DNA of 64,000 nt from NCBI GenBank assembly GCA_902635865.1, contig CACPPD010000003.1, positions 1 to 64,000 of the forward strand, written 5' to 3'. The position numbers and the translations under genes are program-made. Below are positions 9,522 to 18,163 of the stretch, piece by piece (positions within the stretch are counted from its first letter, which is position 1; the number at the start of each line of letters is the position of its first letter). Source of the DNA: an uncultured Pelagibacteraceae bacterium. GTDB taxonomy: Bacteria; Pseudomonadota; Alphaproteobacteria; Pelagibacterales; Pelagibacteraceae. Below the pieces are notes generated by a model. The model was not told the DNA's origin. It ran no database searches and worked only from the letters and a program-made list of their open reading frames with translations.

Positions 9522-10897
9522 ATCATTTTTTTAGGATCAACTATCTTGTTGTAATTTTTTTCATTTATTAATCTGGTTTTTAAAGCTTCATGTTTTAGAG
9601 TTGTATTATTTTTAAGAGCTGTTTTAGCTATTTTTGCAGCATTATCATAACCTATGTGTGGAGCTAAAGCTGTTACTAGCATCAATGAATTATCTAAATG
9701 TTCTTTTATTTTTTTTTTATTGGCCTTTATTCCTTTTACACAGAAATTTGCAAAATTTTTTGTGCTGTCTGCGATTAAATCTATTGATTGTAATATGTTA
9801 TGTGCAATCAAAGGTTTAAAAACATTAAGTTCAAAATGGCCATGAGATCCTGCCATAGTTATCCCATTGTGGTTTCCAATAACTTTGACACAAACCATTG
9901 TTACTGCCTCACACTGAGTTGGATTTACTTTTCCTGGCATTATAGATGAACCTGGCTCATTTTCAGGAAGAATTAATTCTCCATAACCTGCTCTGGGTCC
10001 AGAGCCAAGGAAACGAATATCATTCGATATTTTCATTAATGCAACTGCACAAGTATTTAGAGCTCCAGAAAAATTTACAATTGCATCATGAGCAGCAAGT
10101 TCCGCAAATTTATTTGGAGCAGGTTTAAATTTTATTTTAGTAAATTTAGCTATTTCTTTGACAATTTTTTTGTCAAAATTTTTCTTTGAATTTATTCCAG
10201 TACCTACTGCCGTACCACCTTGAGCAAGAAATAATATTTCTTTTAATGCGTATTCTATTCTTTCAATACTTTTTTTTACTTGAAAATGATATCCCGAAAA
10301 CTCTTGTCCAAGAGAAAGTGGTGTAGCATCTTGAAGATGAGTTCTTCCAATTTTAACTATATTCTTAAATTCACTAGATTTTTTTTTCAATTCTTTTTCT
10401 AAAATTTTTAAGTTAGGTAGCATTTTATTAATTGCTTCTTTAGCTATAGATATATGCATTGCAGTTGGAAAAACGTCATTAGTAGATTGTGATTTATTAA
10501 CATGATCATTAGGATGAACAGGTTTTTTTGATCCTTTTTTTCCACCTAAAATTTCTATTGCCCTATTAGCAACAACCTCATTTACATTCATATTTGTTTG
10601 CGTGCCTGAACCTGTTTGCCAAACTTTTAAAGGAAAATTTTTGTCCAGCTTACCTTTAATCACCTCATCAGATGCTTTGATTATTGCTTTAGAAATTCTA
10701 TTATTAATTAATTTATCTTTTGCATGCACTATTGCAGCTGATCTTTTAATTACTGCAATTGATTTAATAATTGAAATATTAACTAAAATTTTACCTATAT
10801 TAAAAAATTTATTAGATCTTTGAGTAGAAGCGCCCCAATATTTGTCATTTGAGACATTTATACTTCCTATACTGTCAAATTCTTTTCTTAATTTCAT
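9509..10897 (-). CDS. fumC: Class II fumarate hydratase
   Basis: Interconverts fumarate and L-malate in the TCA cycle; iron-independent class. 462 residues, normal length. The three conserved superfamily regions are present: GSGTQTNMN, GRTHLQDATPLSLGQE, and the signature GSSIMPGKVNPTQCEA. The tetrameric lyase fold shares these with aspartase, but HIGYDNAAKIAK near the C-terminus and the substrate loop fit FumC. Divergent from the downstream-facing pyrophosphohydrolase gene at 10964, leaving 66 nt for two promoters. No sign of a class I iron-sulfur fumarase in the window. Confidence 0.95.
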   Translation of the reverse strand: MKLRKEFDSIGSINVSNDKYWGASTQRSNKFFNIGKILVNISIIKSIAVIKRSAAIVHAKDKLINNRISKAIIKASDEVIKGKLDKNFPLKVWQTGSGTQTNMNVNEVVANRAIEILGGKKGSKKPVHPNDHVNKSQSTNDVFPTAMHISIAKEAINKMLPNLKILEKELKKKSSEFKNIVKIGRTHLQDATPLSLGQEFSGYHFQVKKSIERIEYALKEILFLAQGGTAVGTGINSKKNFDKKIVKEIAKFTKIKFKPAPNKFAELAAHDAIVNFSGALNTCAVALMKISNDIRFLGSGPRAGYGELILPENEPGSSIMPGKVNPTQCEAVTMVCVKVIGNHNGITMAGSHGHFELNVFKPLIAHNILQSIDLIADSTKNFANFCVKGIKANKKKIKEHLDNSLMLVTALAPHIGYDNAAKIAKTALKNNTTLKHEALKTRLINEKNYNKIVDPKKMIYPA

Positions 10898-10963
10898 TGA
10901 TTAATTTCAAGCAACAAATATCTTTTAATATACAATAATTTTATAAAAACATACAGGAGCATT

Positions 10964-11335
10964 ATGTCGAATTTTAGCAAAGTAGGTACTTTCATGAAAA
11001 CTTTTGGTCAGGAGGTCAAAACTAAACCATCGTTAAGCACTGAAAAAATTAATAAATTAAGAATAAATCTTATTAAAGAGGAATTAGAGGAGCTTAAAGA
11101 AGCTATGAATAATAAGGATTTATTGGAAGTAGCCGATGCATTAACAGATATATTGTATGTAACATATGGGGCAGGGCATGCGTTTGGGATTGATCTGGAT
11201 AAATGTTTTGAGGAGATCCAAAACTCCAATATGAGTAAGTTAGATGAAAATGGAAAACCAATTTATGATGAATCCGGAAAAGTTATGAAAGGCCCCAACT
11301 ATTTTAAGCCAAATCTTTCTAAGTTTGTGAATTAA
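10964..11335 (+). CDS. MazG-like all-alpha NTP pyrophosphohydrolase
   Basis: Small (123 aa) all-helical protein. The helix RINLIKEELEELKEAM gives the EExxE metal motif, and the following helix LEVADALTDILYVTYGAGHAFGIDL gives ExxDxxxD, the two halves of the magnesium site of the MazG / HisE-like fold. Such enzymes hydrolyse NTPs or modified nucleotides to the monophosphate plus pyrophosphate. A good Shine-Dalgarno (AGGAG) stands about 7 nt before ATG. The C-terminal part (GKPIYDESGKVMKGPNYFKP) is typical of the standalone subgroup often misnamed HAD Cof-like hydrolase. Its physiological substrate cannot be read from sequence. Convergent with nadC, overlapping 4 nt. Confidence 0.75.
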   Translation: MSNFSKVGTFMKTFGQEVKTKPSLSTEKINKLRINLIKEELEELKEAMNNKDLLEVADALTDILYVTYGAGHAFGIDLDKCFEEIQNSNMSKLDENGKPIYDESGKVMKGPNYFKPNLSKFVN

Positions 11336-12165
11336 ATTTCTAACTTAAAATCAACCGCAGGAGCGCTGTGCGTAATACTGCCAACAGAAATTCTGTTAAC
11401 TCCTGTAGATGCAATGGCCTTAACAGTTTTTAAAGAGACATTCCCTGAAGCTTCAGTTTCATATAACTTTTTAGCAATTTTAACACCATGTTTTAGATTT
11501 TTAACACTCATATTGTCGAGCAGAACAGTATTAAATTTTAGACCTAATATTGATTTAAGTTGTTTAATTGTATCAACCTCAACCGTAATTTTTTTTCCTT
11601 TTTTATTTTTTATTGCCTTTGAGACTAAAGTTTTTAAGTCTGAATTAGCAATATGGTTATCTTTAATTAAATATTCATCGCTTAAATTAAATCTATGATT
11701 TGTGCCACCTCCTAATTTAACAGCATATTTTTGGATAACTCTTAAATTAGGAATTGTTTTTCTTGTGCAACAAATTTTGGTTTTTTTTCCAGCTAATTTA
11801 ACAAACTGATTTGTTTTTGTTGCTATTCCTGAAATATGAGACAAAAAATTTAAAGCTACTCTTTCTGCGATTAAAATATTTTTTGCATTACCTTTAATTA
11901 AAGCTACTAAATTTCCTTTTTTAACCTTAAAGCCATCTTTTTTCTTAATAATGAATTTTATTTTATCATCAATTAATGTAAAAGTTTGTTTAGCAAATAA
12001 CAAACCTCCAACAATTGCACTTTGATTTGAAATTAATTTAATCGTTACAATTTTATCATCTTTTATTAAACTTGAAGTGATATCTCCCGAAGGATAAAGA
12101 TCCTCATTTAATGCTAGCTTTACAGTACTCTTGATAAATTCTTTGCTTAGTTTTATTTTTGACAC
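11332..12165 (-). CDS. nadC: Nicotinate-nucleotide pyrophosphorylase (carboxylating)
   Basis: Converts quinolinate plus PRPP to nicotinate mononucleotide, CO2 and PPi, the third step of de novo NAD synthesis. The 277 residues give the standard two-domain form: N-terminal ALNEDLYPSGDITSSL, then an alpha/beta barrel with the conserved substrate segment CTRKTIPNLRVIQKYAVKLGG, the HRFNLSDEYLIKDNH motif, and the C-terminal phosphate-binding GNVSLKTVKAIASTGVNRIS. Follows nadA by 4 nt on the same strand, so both form one operon. nadB is not in this neighbourhood. Confidence 0.95.
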   Translation of the reverse strand: MSKIKLSKEFIKSTVKLALNEDLYPSGDITSSLIKDDKIVTIKLISNQSAIVGGLLFAKQTFTLIDDKIKFIIKKKDGFKVKKGNLVALIKGNAKNILIAERVALNFLSHISGIATKTNQFVKLAGKKTKICCTRKTIPNLRVIQKYAVKLGGGTNHRFNLSDEYLIKDNHIANSDLKTLVSKAIKNKKGKKITVEVDTIKQLKSILGLKFNTVLLDNMSVKNLKHGVKIAKKLYETEASGNVSLKTVKAIASTGVNRISVGSITHSAPAVDFKLEI

Positions 12166-12169
12166 TTAA

Positions 12170-13159
12170 TTATCTGCCAATTGCTGCCATTCTCTCTACA
12201 GATATTCTGGCTTTCTCTATTGTCTCTTTGTCCATAATAATTTCACCAGTTTCGTTTTCTAAACAATCTAAAATTTTTGGAAGTGTAATTTTTTTCATAT
12301 GAGGACACATATTACATGGCTTAACAAAGTCTACATTTGGATTTTCTATTTGAATATTGTCACTCATTGAGCACTCAGTAACCATCATTACTTTTTTTGG
12401 TTGATTATCTTTTACATATTTTATCATTCCAGATGTTGATCCAGCGAAATCACTTGCCTCAATAACATCGGGAGGGCATTCTGGGTGTGCAATAATTTTA
12501 ATTCCTGGATTATTTTTTCTAATATCCTCTATTTCTTTTTTATTAAATTGATCATGAACAATACAAATTCCTTTCCATGAAATAATTTCAACATCAGTTT
12601 GAGAAGCAACATATTTAGCCAAATAATCGTCAGGTAAAAATATTACTCTTTTTACACCCAGTGATTTAACAATTTTAACCGCATTAGCAGATGTACAACA
12701 AATATCTGTTTCTGCCTTTACCTCAGCTGAAGTGTTCACATAAGACACAACAGGAACCCCGGGATATTTTTCTTTTAATAATCTAACATCTTTACCTGTA
12801 ATAGATGATGATAAAGAACAACCAGCATCCATATCAGGAAGAATAACTTTTTTATCAGGGCTCATTAATTTTGCAGTTTCTGCCATGAAATGTACCCCAG
12901 CCATTAAAATAATATCAGCTGAAGTTTTTGAGGCTTCAATAGCTAATGCAAGAGAGTCCGCAGAAAAATCTGCAACACCATGATAAATTTCTGGAGTTTG
13001 ATAGTTGTGGGCTAGAATTACAGCATTCTTTTCTTTTTTTAATTTATTAATTTTGTGAATGTACGGAGCATGCACTGACCACTCAATCTCAGGCATAACC
13101 TTAGAAATTTTTTGATAAATAGGATCTGTTGCTTTACGCACTTCTTGTGTAAATTCCAT
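12170..13159 (-). CDS. nadA: Quinolinate synthase
   Basis: Condenses iminoaspartate with dihydroxyacetone phosphate to quinolinate using a [4Fe-4S] cluster. The three conserved cysteine regions are present (DAGCSLSS, DICCTSANAVK, CNMCPHMKK), together with the repeated-domain segments AHNYQTPEIYHG, SYVNTSAEVKAETD and HPECPPDV. I place the start at the ATG whose first base is 13159, giving MEFTQEVRKATDP; a TTG 15 nt upstream is open but has no support. First gene of the nadA-nadC pair, transcribed away from the tRNA-Leu. The source of iminoaspartate (NadB or aspartate dehydrogenase) must be elsewhere. Confidence 0.95.
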   Translation of the reverse strand: MEFTQEVRKATDPIYQKISKVMPEIEWSVHAPYIHKINKLKKEKNAVILAHNYQTPEIYHGVADFSADSLALAIEASKTSADIILMAGVHFMAETAKLMSPDKKVILPDMDAGCSLSSSITGKDVRLLKEKYPGVPVVSYVNTSAEVKAETDICCTSANAVKIVKSLGVKRVIFLPDDYLAKYVASQTDVEIISWKGICIVHDQFNKKEIEDIRKNNPGIKIIAHPECPPDVIEASDFAGSTSGMIKYVKDNQPKKVMMVTECSMSDNIQIENPNVDFVKPCNMCPHMKKITLPKILDCLENETGEIIMDKETIEKARISVERMAAIGR

Positions 13160-13214
13160 GAGGATTTTTACCAATTTGAATCATGATTGTCATTCATTTA
13201 TTATGGGACATATC

Positions 13215-13300
13215 GCGGTCGTGCTGAAATTGGTAGACAGGCACGGTTGAGGGCCGTGTGGACTTAGTCCATGAGAGTTCGAGTCTCTCCGACCGCACCA
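13215..13300 (+). tRNA. tRNA-Leu(GAG)
   Basis: An 86-nt class II tRNA with CCA encoded. The acceptor stem GCGGTCG pairs perfectly with CGACCGC. The D-arm region carries TGGTAGACAGGCACGG, the anticodon stem CACGG/CCGTG closes the loop TTGAGGG with anticodon GAG, a long variable arm follows (GGACTTAGTCC), and the T-arm contains the invariant GTTCGAGTC. Reads CUY leucine codons. It sits between nadA (opposite strand) and a small membrane-protein gene on the same strand. Confidence 0.97.
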
Positions 13301-13326
13301 AAATGAATTTTATAAAGGAGTTTTTG

Positions 13327-13485
13327 ATGGATAAATTACTCTCTGTAATATTTATGATTGGGGTTTTGCTTTTAGTATTACCAAGTTTTTTACAATTAAA
13401 TTCTCAACTAAAGCAATTTCTTAAAAATCTCATTATTTGGATTGCTATAGTGTTATTAATTTTAATGATTGTTTATTTGTTTTAA
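13327..13485 (+). CDS. Small two-helix membrane protein, function unknown
   Basis: 52-residue protein composed of two hydrophobic segments (about residues 5-21 and 33-52) joined by a short polar linker, QLNSQLKQFLKN. The frame is open back into the tRNA, but an AAGGAG Shine-Dalgarno at 13315-13320 marks ATG 13327 as the real start, 27 nt past the tRNA 3' end. It probably shares the tRNA transcript or has its own promoter inside it. No enzyme motif is visible. Similar tiny membrane proteins are common in streamlined genomes; I do not recognise a named family. Confidence 0.6.
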   Translation: MDKLLSVIFMIGVLLLVLPSFLQLNSQLKQFLKNLIIWIAIVLLILMIVYLF

Positions 13486-13493
13486 TAAGAAAA

Positions 13494-14384
13494 TTAGTTT
13501 TTTATCCAATCAGGTTTATTTATATTTATTGAAGCGTTTTTAGTTTTAAAATTTGCTTTTTCATCAAAGTTTTCGTTTAAGTATTTAATTAAAGCAAAAG
13601 GATAGTCGCTATCAATTAAAACCTTACCTACTTCCATTTCATTATTATAAATACTTTCGCCTTCATGTAGTTTTCCATTAATTAAATTTATTGGAAATAA
13701 TCTTTTTGAAAGCTTGTTCTTTAATTTAATTCGCGCTGTATTTTCTTGGCCAACATAACAACCTTTTTTGAAATCAATTCCATTTAGTTCTTCAAAATTA
13801 CATTCAATACCAAATAATTTATCTTTTAATTTATTTAAATCTTTTGGAACTATTCCAAGACTATGACTTAATGAATAATACTCTTTAAGATTAGCATCAT
13901 GAAGATCTAGTTTTTTTAAAGATAAATAAAGTTTTTCTAAATTAATAATTAATCTAGCACCCAAATCCTTATTTCTTGGATCTAAAAATATTGGATCTTC
14001 TCTATATTTAATTGTGTATCCAGGTTGATCTTTTGCTTCATCAAAAGTTAAGAATTTTTCGTAAGAAAATGCTGCTACAACAAATTCATTACTTAGATTA
14101 AGAATTTCAACTTTTGATCTTAGCTTATATAGGGATAATTGTTTAAATAATTCCTCTGCCTGAGATTTTTCACAATCTAGAATATATCCAGACTTGTGTT
14201 TTACGATTATAAATTCATATAAAAATTTTCCTTGGGGTGAAAGCAATGAACTAAAACAACTATTTACATCACTTATTTTATTTATATCGTTACTGATAAG
14301 ATTTTGAAGAAACTCTTTTGCATCTACCCCGTTAACATAAAGAATTGCTCTGTCATTTAAAATGTAAACGTTTTTTATATTCAT
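13494..14384 (-). CDS. ygfZ: Folate-binding protein YgfZ (GcvT-like)
   Basis: YgfZ supports assembly or repair of certain iron-sulfur proteins in a folate-dependent way. The 296-residue protein has the GcvT fold opening (YVNGVDAKEFLQNLISND) and the diagnostic KGCYVGQE motif with its conserved cysteine in the C-terminal third. The true aminomethyltransferase GcvT lies elsewhere in this window, so this copy is the YgfZ/IBA57-type paralogue. Divergent from dihydroorotase with 43 nt between starts. Convergent with the small membrane gene at 13327, 8 nt apart. Confidence 0.9.
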   Translation of the reverse strand: MNIKNVYILNDRAILYVNGVDAKEFLQNLISNDINKISDVNSCFSSLLSPQGKFLYEFIIVKHKSGYILDCEKSQAEELFKQLSLYKLRSKVEILNLSNEFVVAAFSYEKFLTFDEAKDQPGYTIKYREDPIFLDPRNKDLGARLIINLEKLYLSLKKLDLHDANLKEYYSLSHSLGIVPKDLNKLKDKLFGIECNFEELNGIDFKKGCYVGQENTARIKLKNKLSKRLFPINLINGKLHEGESIYNNEMEVGKVLIDSDYPFALIKYLNENFDEKANFKTKNASININKPDWIKN

Positions 14385-14427
14385 ATTTGATTATTAACAC
14401 TTTTTAATATAATAACTTTTTCTCTAA

Positions 14428-15735
14428 ATGTTAGATCTTATAATTAAAAACGGACAATGTTACATCGATGGTGAGTTAAAAGATGTTGATGTTGCTATAA
14501 AAGATGGAAAAATTCAACAGATTGGGCAAATTTCAGAAGAAGCGAAAGAAATAATTAATGCAGAAGGCCATACAGTATTACCTGGTTGCATAGATACCCA
14601 AACACATTTTAGAGAACCAGGATCAACGGATACAGAAGATCTTCATTCAGGAAGTAGAGCAGCAATAGCAGGAGGTATTACAAGTGTATTTGAAATGCCC
14701 AATACAAATCCACCAACATCAAATATGAAGGAATTTCAAAGAAAATTAGATCTCGCAAAAAATAGAATGTATTGCAATTATGCTTTCTATTTTGGAGCAA
14801 CAGCAGACAATGCAGATGATTTAGCAAGTCTAGAGGGTTTAGACGGGTGTTGTGGAATTAAACTTTTTGCAGGATCTTCTACTGGTAATTTATTAGTTGC
14901 TGAAGAGGACGATATAGATAAGGTTTTTCAAAATGCTTCTAAAGTAGTAGCGGTTCATTCTGAAGATGAGGCAATTTTAAAAGTTAATAAGAAATTAATT
15001 AAAGAGGGTGATGTTCATACTCATCCAGTATGGAGAAGTGCAGAATGTGCCATAGCATCTACTAGAAGGATTGTCCGAATTGCAGAAAAGCATAATAAAA
15101 AAGCTCACGTGCTTCATATTACAACAAAAGAAGAAATTGACTTTCTTTCTCAACACAAAGGTAATATTACTTTTGAGATCACTCCTCAGCATTTAACACT
15201 TTATGCTCCAGATTGTTATGACAAGCTTGGAACATACGCTCAAATGAACCCGCCATTAAGAGATAAATCTCATTATGATAGATTATGGTATGGGGTGAGA
15301 AATAACTTTAATGATACAATTGGGTCGGATCATGCTCCTCATTTAAAAGAAAATAAGGATAAGGTATATCCAAATACTCCTTCAGGGATGCCAGGAGTTC
15401 AAACTTTAATGCCTGTAATGTTAAATCACACAAATGAAGGAAAACTATCTCTTAACCAATTGATGAACTTTGTTTGTGAAAATCCAGTAAAGATTTTTGG
15501 AATAAAAAACAAAGGATTTATTAAAGAAGGTTATGATGCAGATTTTACTATCGTAGACATGAACAAAACTATTGAGATTAAAAACGAAAATATAGAGAGC
15601 AAATGTAAATGGTCACCATTTAATGGATTTAAATTTAAAGGAACACCCACCCATACAATTATTGCAGGTAAAATCAAAATGCAGGATGGAAATATTTTAG
15701 GTGAGCCTGATGGAACACCTTTACAGTTTAGCTAA
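14428..15735 (+). CDS. pyrC: Dihydroorotase (class I, AllB/PyrC-like amidohydrolase)
   Basis: Cyclises carbamoyl-aspartate to dihydroorotate in pyrimidine synthesis. 435 residues, normal for class I. Visible amidohydrolase metal sites: the DTQTHFREPG strand (a THF replacement of the usual HxH), the carbamylated lysine in GIKLFAGSSTG, His in AVHSEDE, His in HVLHITT, and Asp in GSDHAPH. The segment FEMPNTNPPTS is typical of dihydroorotases. Allantoinase is the main alternative; the FREPG loop and absence of purine-catabolism neighbours favour dihydroorotase. Convergent with the SMR exporter, 8-nt overlap. Confidence 0.88.
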   Translation: MLDLIIKNGQCYIDGELKDVDVAIKDGKIQQIGQISEEAKEIINAEGHTVLPGCIDTQTHFREPGSTDTEDLHSGSRAAIAGGITSVFEMPNTNPPTSNMKEFQRKLDLAKNRMYCNYAFYFGATADNADDLASLEGLDGCCGIKLFAGSSTGNLLVAEEDDIDKVFQNASKVVAVHSEDEAILKVNKKLIKEGDVHTHPVWRSAECAIASTRRIVRIAEKHNKKAHVLHITTKEEIDFLSQHKGNITFEITPQHLTLYAPDCYDKLGTYAQMNPPLRDKSHYDRLWYGVRNNFNDTIGSDHAPHLKENKDKVYPNTPSGMPGVQTLMPVMLNHTNEGKLSLNQLMNFVCENPVKIFGIKNKGFIKEGYDADFTIVDMNKTIEIKNENIESKCKWSPFNGFKFKGTPTHTIIAGKIKMQDGNILGEPDGTPLQFS

Positions 15736-16060
15736 GCTTTGCAGTAAAACTATTTACTAGAATTATACCTATCACGATTAAGAATAATCCCAATATTGCT
15801 TGCCAAGTCAAAGTTTGTTTAAAGAATATATAGCCGAGAATTGCAATTGTAAAAATTCCAAGACCACTCCATGTTGCATACATAATAGCGATAGGTATTT
15901 TATTTGCTACAAAAGTTAACAAATAGAAAGCACAAAGATAAAAAAATGCAAGAGCAGCTGTTGGTATTAGTTTTGTAAAATTTTGAGTTACAGGTAATAA
16001 CATTGTACCAGCAACTTCAAAAAATACTGCACCTGCAAGAAATAGATATGTTTTAACCAT
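15728..16060 (-). CDS. SMR-family small multidrug exporter (EmrE-like)
   Basis: 110-residue inner-membrane protein with four hydrophobic helices. The essential membrane-embedded glutamate lies in helix 1 (FFEVAGTMLL). The helix 3 motif YATWSGLGIFTI is the EmrE-type substrate/dimer interface. Functions as an antiparallel dimer exchanging cationic compounds for protons. Overlaps the prpE stop by 8 nt on the same strand, so it is translationally coupled to prpE, an unexpected partner; whether the pairing has metabolic meaning is unknown. Guanidinium-exporter (SugE/Gdx) subtype cannot be excluded. Confidence 0.88.
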   Translation of the reverse strand: MVKTYLFLAGAVFFEVAGTMLLPVTQNFTKLIPTAALAFFYLCAFYLLTFVANKIPIAIMYATWSGLGIFTIAILGYIFFKQTLTWQAILGLFLIVIGIILVNSFTAKLS

Positions 16061-17975
16061 TGTTTAAAATTTTATATTTAATTAAATCTTCTTTTATTTC
16101 TGTTAATATTGCTGGATCATCAATTGTTGGAGGCACTTTATATTCCACATTATCTGCAATTTTTCTAATTGTACCCCTTAAAATTTTACCTGATCTTGTT
16201 TTTGGTAATCTTTTAATAACAATTACAACTTTAAAAGCAGCAACTGGTCCAATTTTATCTCTTACCATTTGGACACATTCTTTAGATATAGTGTCATTAT
16301 CTTTATCAACACCAGATTTTAGAACTACTAATCCAATAGGCAATTGACCTTTTAATTTATCTGAAATTCCAAGCACTGCACACTCGGCAACTGATTGATG
16401 TTCTGACAAAACTTCTTCGATGGCACCTGTAGACAATCTATGACCTGCTACATTTATAATGTCATCGGTTCGAGACATAATCCAAATGTAACCATCATCA
16501 TCGATATGACCTGCATCATATGTTTGGTAGTAACCTTCGTAATTAGACATATAGTTTTCTTTATATCTTTGATCCGCATTCCATAATGTTGGAAATGTCC
16601 CTGGCGGTAAAGGAAGTTTAACAACGATATCTCCCATCTCATTTGGTTTAGCTAAAGATAGATCTGGTTTGATGATTTTTACATCATATCCAGGAACAGC
16701 TTTACAAGCTGAACCATATTTTGTTTCCATCATTTCAATTCCAGTACAATTTGAGCTAATTGCCCAGCTAGTCTCTGTTTGCCACCAATGATCAATCACT
16801 GGAACTTTTAGTAAATTTTCAGCCCACTTTATGGTGTCTGGATCAGCTCTTTCTCCAGCAAGGAATAAGCTTTCAAAACTGCTCAAATCATATTTTGAGA
16901 AAAATTTACCTTCAGGATCCTCTTTTTTAATCGCTCTAAAAGCTGTTGGAGCTGTAAAAAGAGATTTTACTTTGTAATCTGAAATAATTTTCCAAAAAGC
17001 TCCTGCATCTGGAGTTCCTACAGGCTTTCCTTCAAATAAAACTGTTGTGCATCCCTTAAATAAAGGAGCGTAGACAATATATGAGTGACCAACAATCCAA
17101 CCAATATCACTTGCTGACCACCAGATATCATCTGCATCAATGTTATAGATATTTTTCATAGTCCACTTGAGAGCAACAATGTGACCACCAGTATCTCTCA
17201 CTATGCCTTTTGGAGTTCCTGTTGTACCTGAAGTATATAAAATGTATGCAAACTCATTTGAGTTCATTTCAACACATTCAGCATCTTTAGCATTAGAGAC
17301 AACCTCTTCCCAGCTGACCTCATTTGGAGCATTTAATTTAACCTCATGACCAGGTCTTTGAAACAATATCATCTTCTCAATTTTATGATTGGCAATTTTT
17401 ATAGCTGCATCAACAAGCGGCTTGTACTCAACGGTTCTTCCTGGCTCAAAACCACATGAAGCAGTCACTAACAACTTTGCTTTACTGTCATCAATTCTAC
17501 TTGCAAGCTCATTTGAGGCGAATCCACCAAAGACAACAGAGTGAACTGCACCAATTCTTGCACAAGCAAGCATAGCAACCACTGCCTCAGGGATCATCGG
17601 CATGTAAATGATGACCCTGTCACCTTTATTGGCTCCTTGAGATTTCAATGCGCCCGCAAATTTAGAAACTTTTGATCTTAATTCCTCATAAGTGAACTTG
17701 CTTTTGTTACCTGTGATAGGACTATCGTAGATTAAAGCTGTTTTTTGACCTTTTCCTTGATCAATATGGATGTCTAAAGCGTTATAACAGGTGTTTGTGA
17801 CTCCATCTTCGAACCATTTATAGAAAGGTGGGTTAGATTTATTTAAAATTTTTGACGGTTTTTTAAACCAAAAGATATCTTCAGAGGCTTCTTGCCAAAA
17901 CCTTTCAGGATTTTTTATAGAATTTTCGTAAATTTCATTAAACTTAGAAGACATAAAAACTTGATTCGAATTCAT
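16053..17975 (-). CDS. prpE: Propionyl-CoA synthetase (acetyl-CoA synthetase family)
   Basis: AMP-forming acyl-CoA synthetase of 640 residues. Signature regions: AMP-binding YTSGTTGTPKG; WWSASDIGWIVGHSY; DHWWQTETSWAISSN; and the C-terminal RTRSGK-type KTRSGKILRG, whose last lysine is the usual acetylation-control site. The segment SCGFEPGRTVEYKPLVDAAI and the ending of the substrate pocket resemble PrpE more than Acs, so propionate is the likelier substrate, although acetate use is possible. The start at 17975 is kept; an internal ATG 7 codons on is an alternative. Transcribed away from proteorhodopsin; 188 nt of shared upstream DNA. Confidence 0.88.
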   Translation of the reverse strand: MNSNQVFMSSKFNEIYENSIKNPERFWQEASEDIFWFKKPSKILNKSNPPFYKWFEDGVTNTCYNALDIHIDQGKGQKTALIYDSPITGNKSKFTYEELRSKVSKFAGALKSQGANKGDRVIIYMPMIPEAVVAMLACARIGAVHSVVFGGFASNELASRIDDSKAKLLVTASCGFEPGRTVEYKPLVDAAIKIANHKIEKMILFQRPGHEVKLNAPNEVSWEEVVSNAKDAECVEMNSNEFAYILYTSGTTGTPKGIVRDTGGHIVALKWTMKNIYNIDADDIWWSASDIGWIVGHSYIVYAPLFKGCTTVLFEGKPVGTPDAGAFWKIISDYKVKSLFTAPTAFRAIKKEDPEGKFFSKYDLSSFESLFLAGERADPDTIKWAENLLKVPVIDHWWQTETSWAISSNCTGIEMMETKYGSACKAVPGYDVKIIKPDLSLAKPNEMGDIVVKLPLPPGTFPTLWNADQRYKENYMSNYEGYYQTYDAGHIDDDGYIWIMSRTDDIINVAGHRLSTGAIEEVLSEHQSVAECAVLGISDKLKGQLPIGLVVLKSGVDKDNDTISKECVQMVRDKIGPVAAFKVVIVIKRLPKTRSGKILRGTIRKIADNVEYKVPPTIDDPAILTEIKEDLIKYKILNNG

Positions 17976-18099
17976 TATTTTTTTTGATTTTTAACTTATA
18001 AATTGTATTTAATTTTAAAAATTAAGTAAAATCAATGAGAATTAGTCGCAATTAAGTCTTCATTTATCTGATTTAATTTGCTATTAAGCGCGTCATTGG

Positions 18100-18133
18100 C
18101 TTAAGGAAACTTAAGTCTAGTTTATATAAACTA
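18100..18133 (+). promoter_or_regulatory. Palindromic upstream region of the proteorhodopsin gene
   Basis: Two ordered elements lie between prpE and the proteorhodopsin start. CTTAAG occurs twice (18100-18105, 18110-18115) around GAAA. A perfect 16-bp palindrome, TAGTTTATATAAACTA, occupies 18118-18133 and contains TATA-rich -10-like hexamers. A TTGGCT hexamer at 18096-18101 is the nearest -35-like sequence, but the spacing is not ideal. The coding start follows about 30 nt later, with AGAGGGAG as Shine-Dalgarno. The layout suggests a promoter overlapped by a symmetric protein-binding site; this is inference. Confidence 0.45.
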
Positions 18134-18163
18134 AAATAAAAACTAACGAAGAGGGAGTTTTTT

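Noticed and set aside
13258-13326. N-terminal extension of the small membrane gene into tRNA-Leu
   Set aside because: The bases are tRNA structure; the AAGGAG site before ATG 13327 defines the real start.
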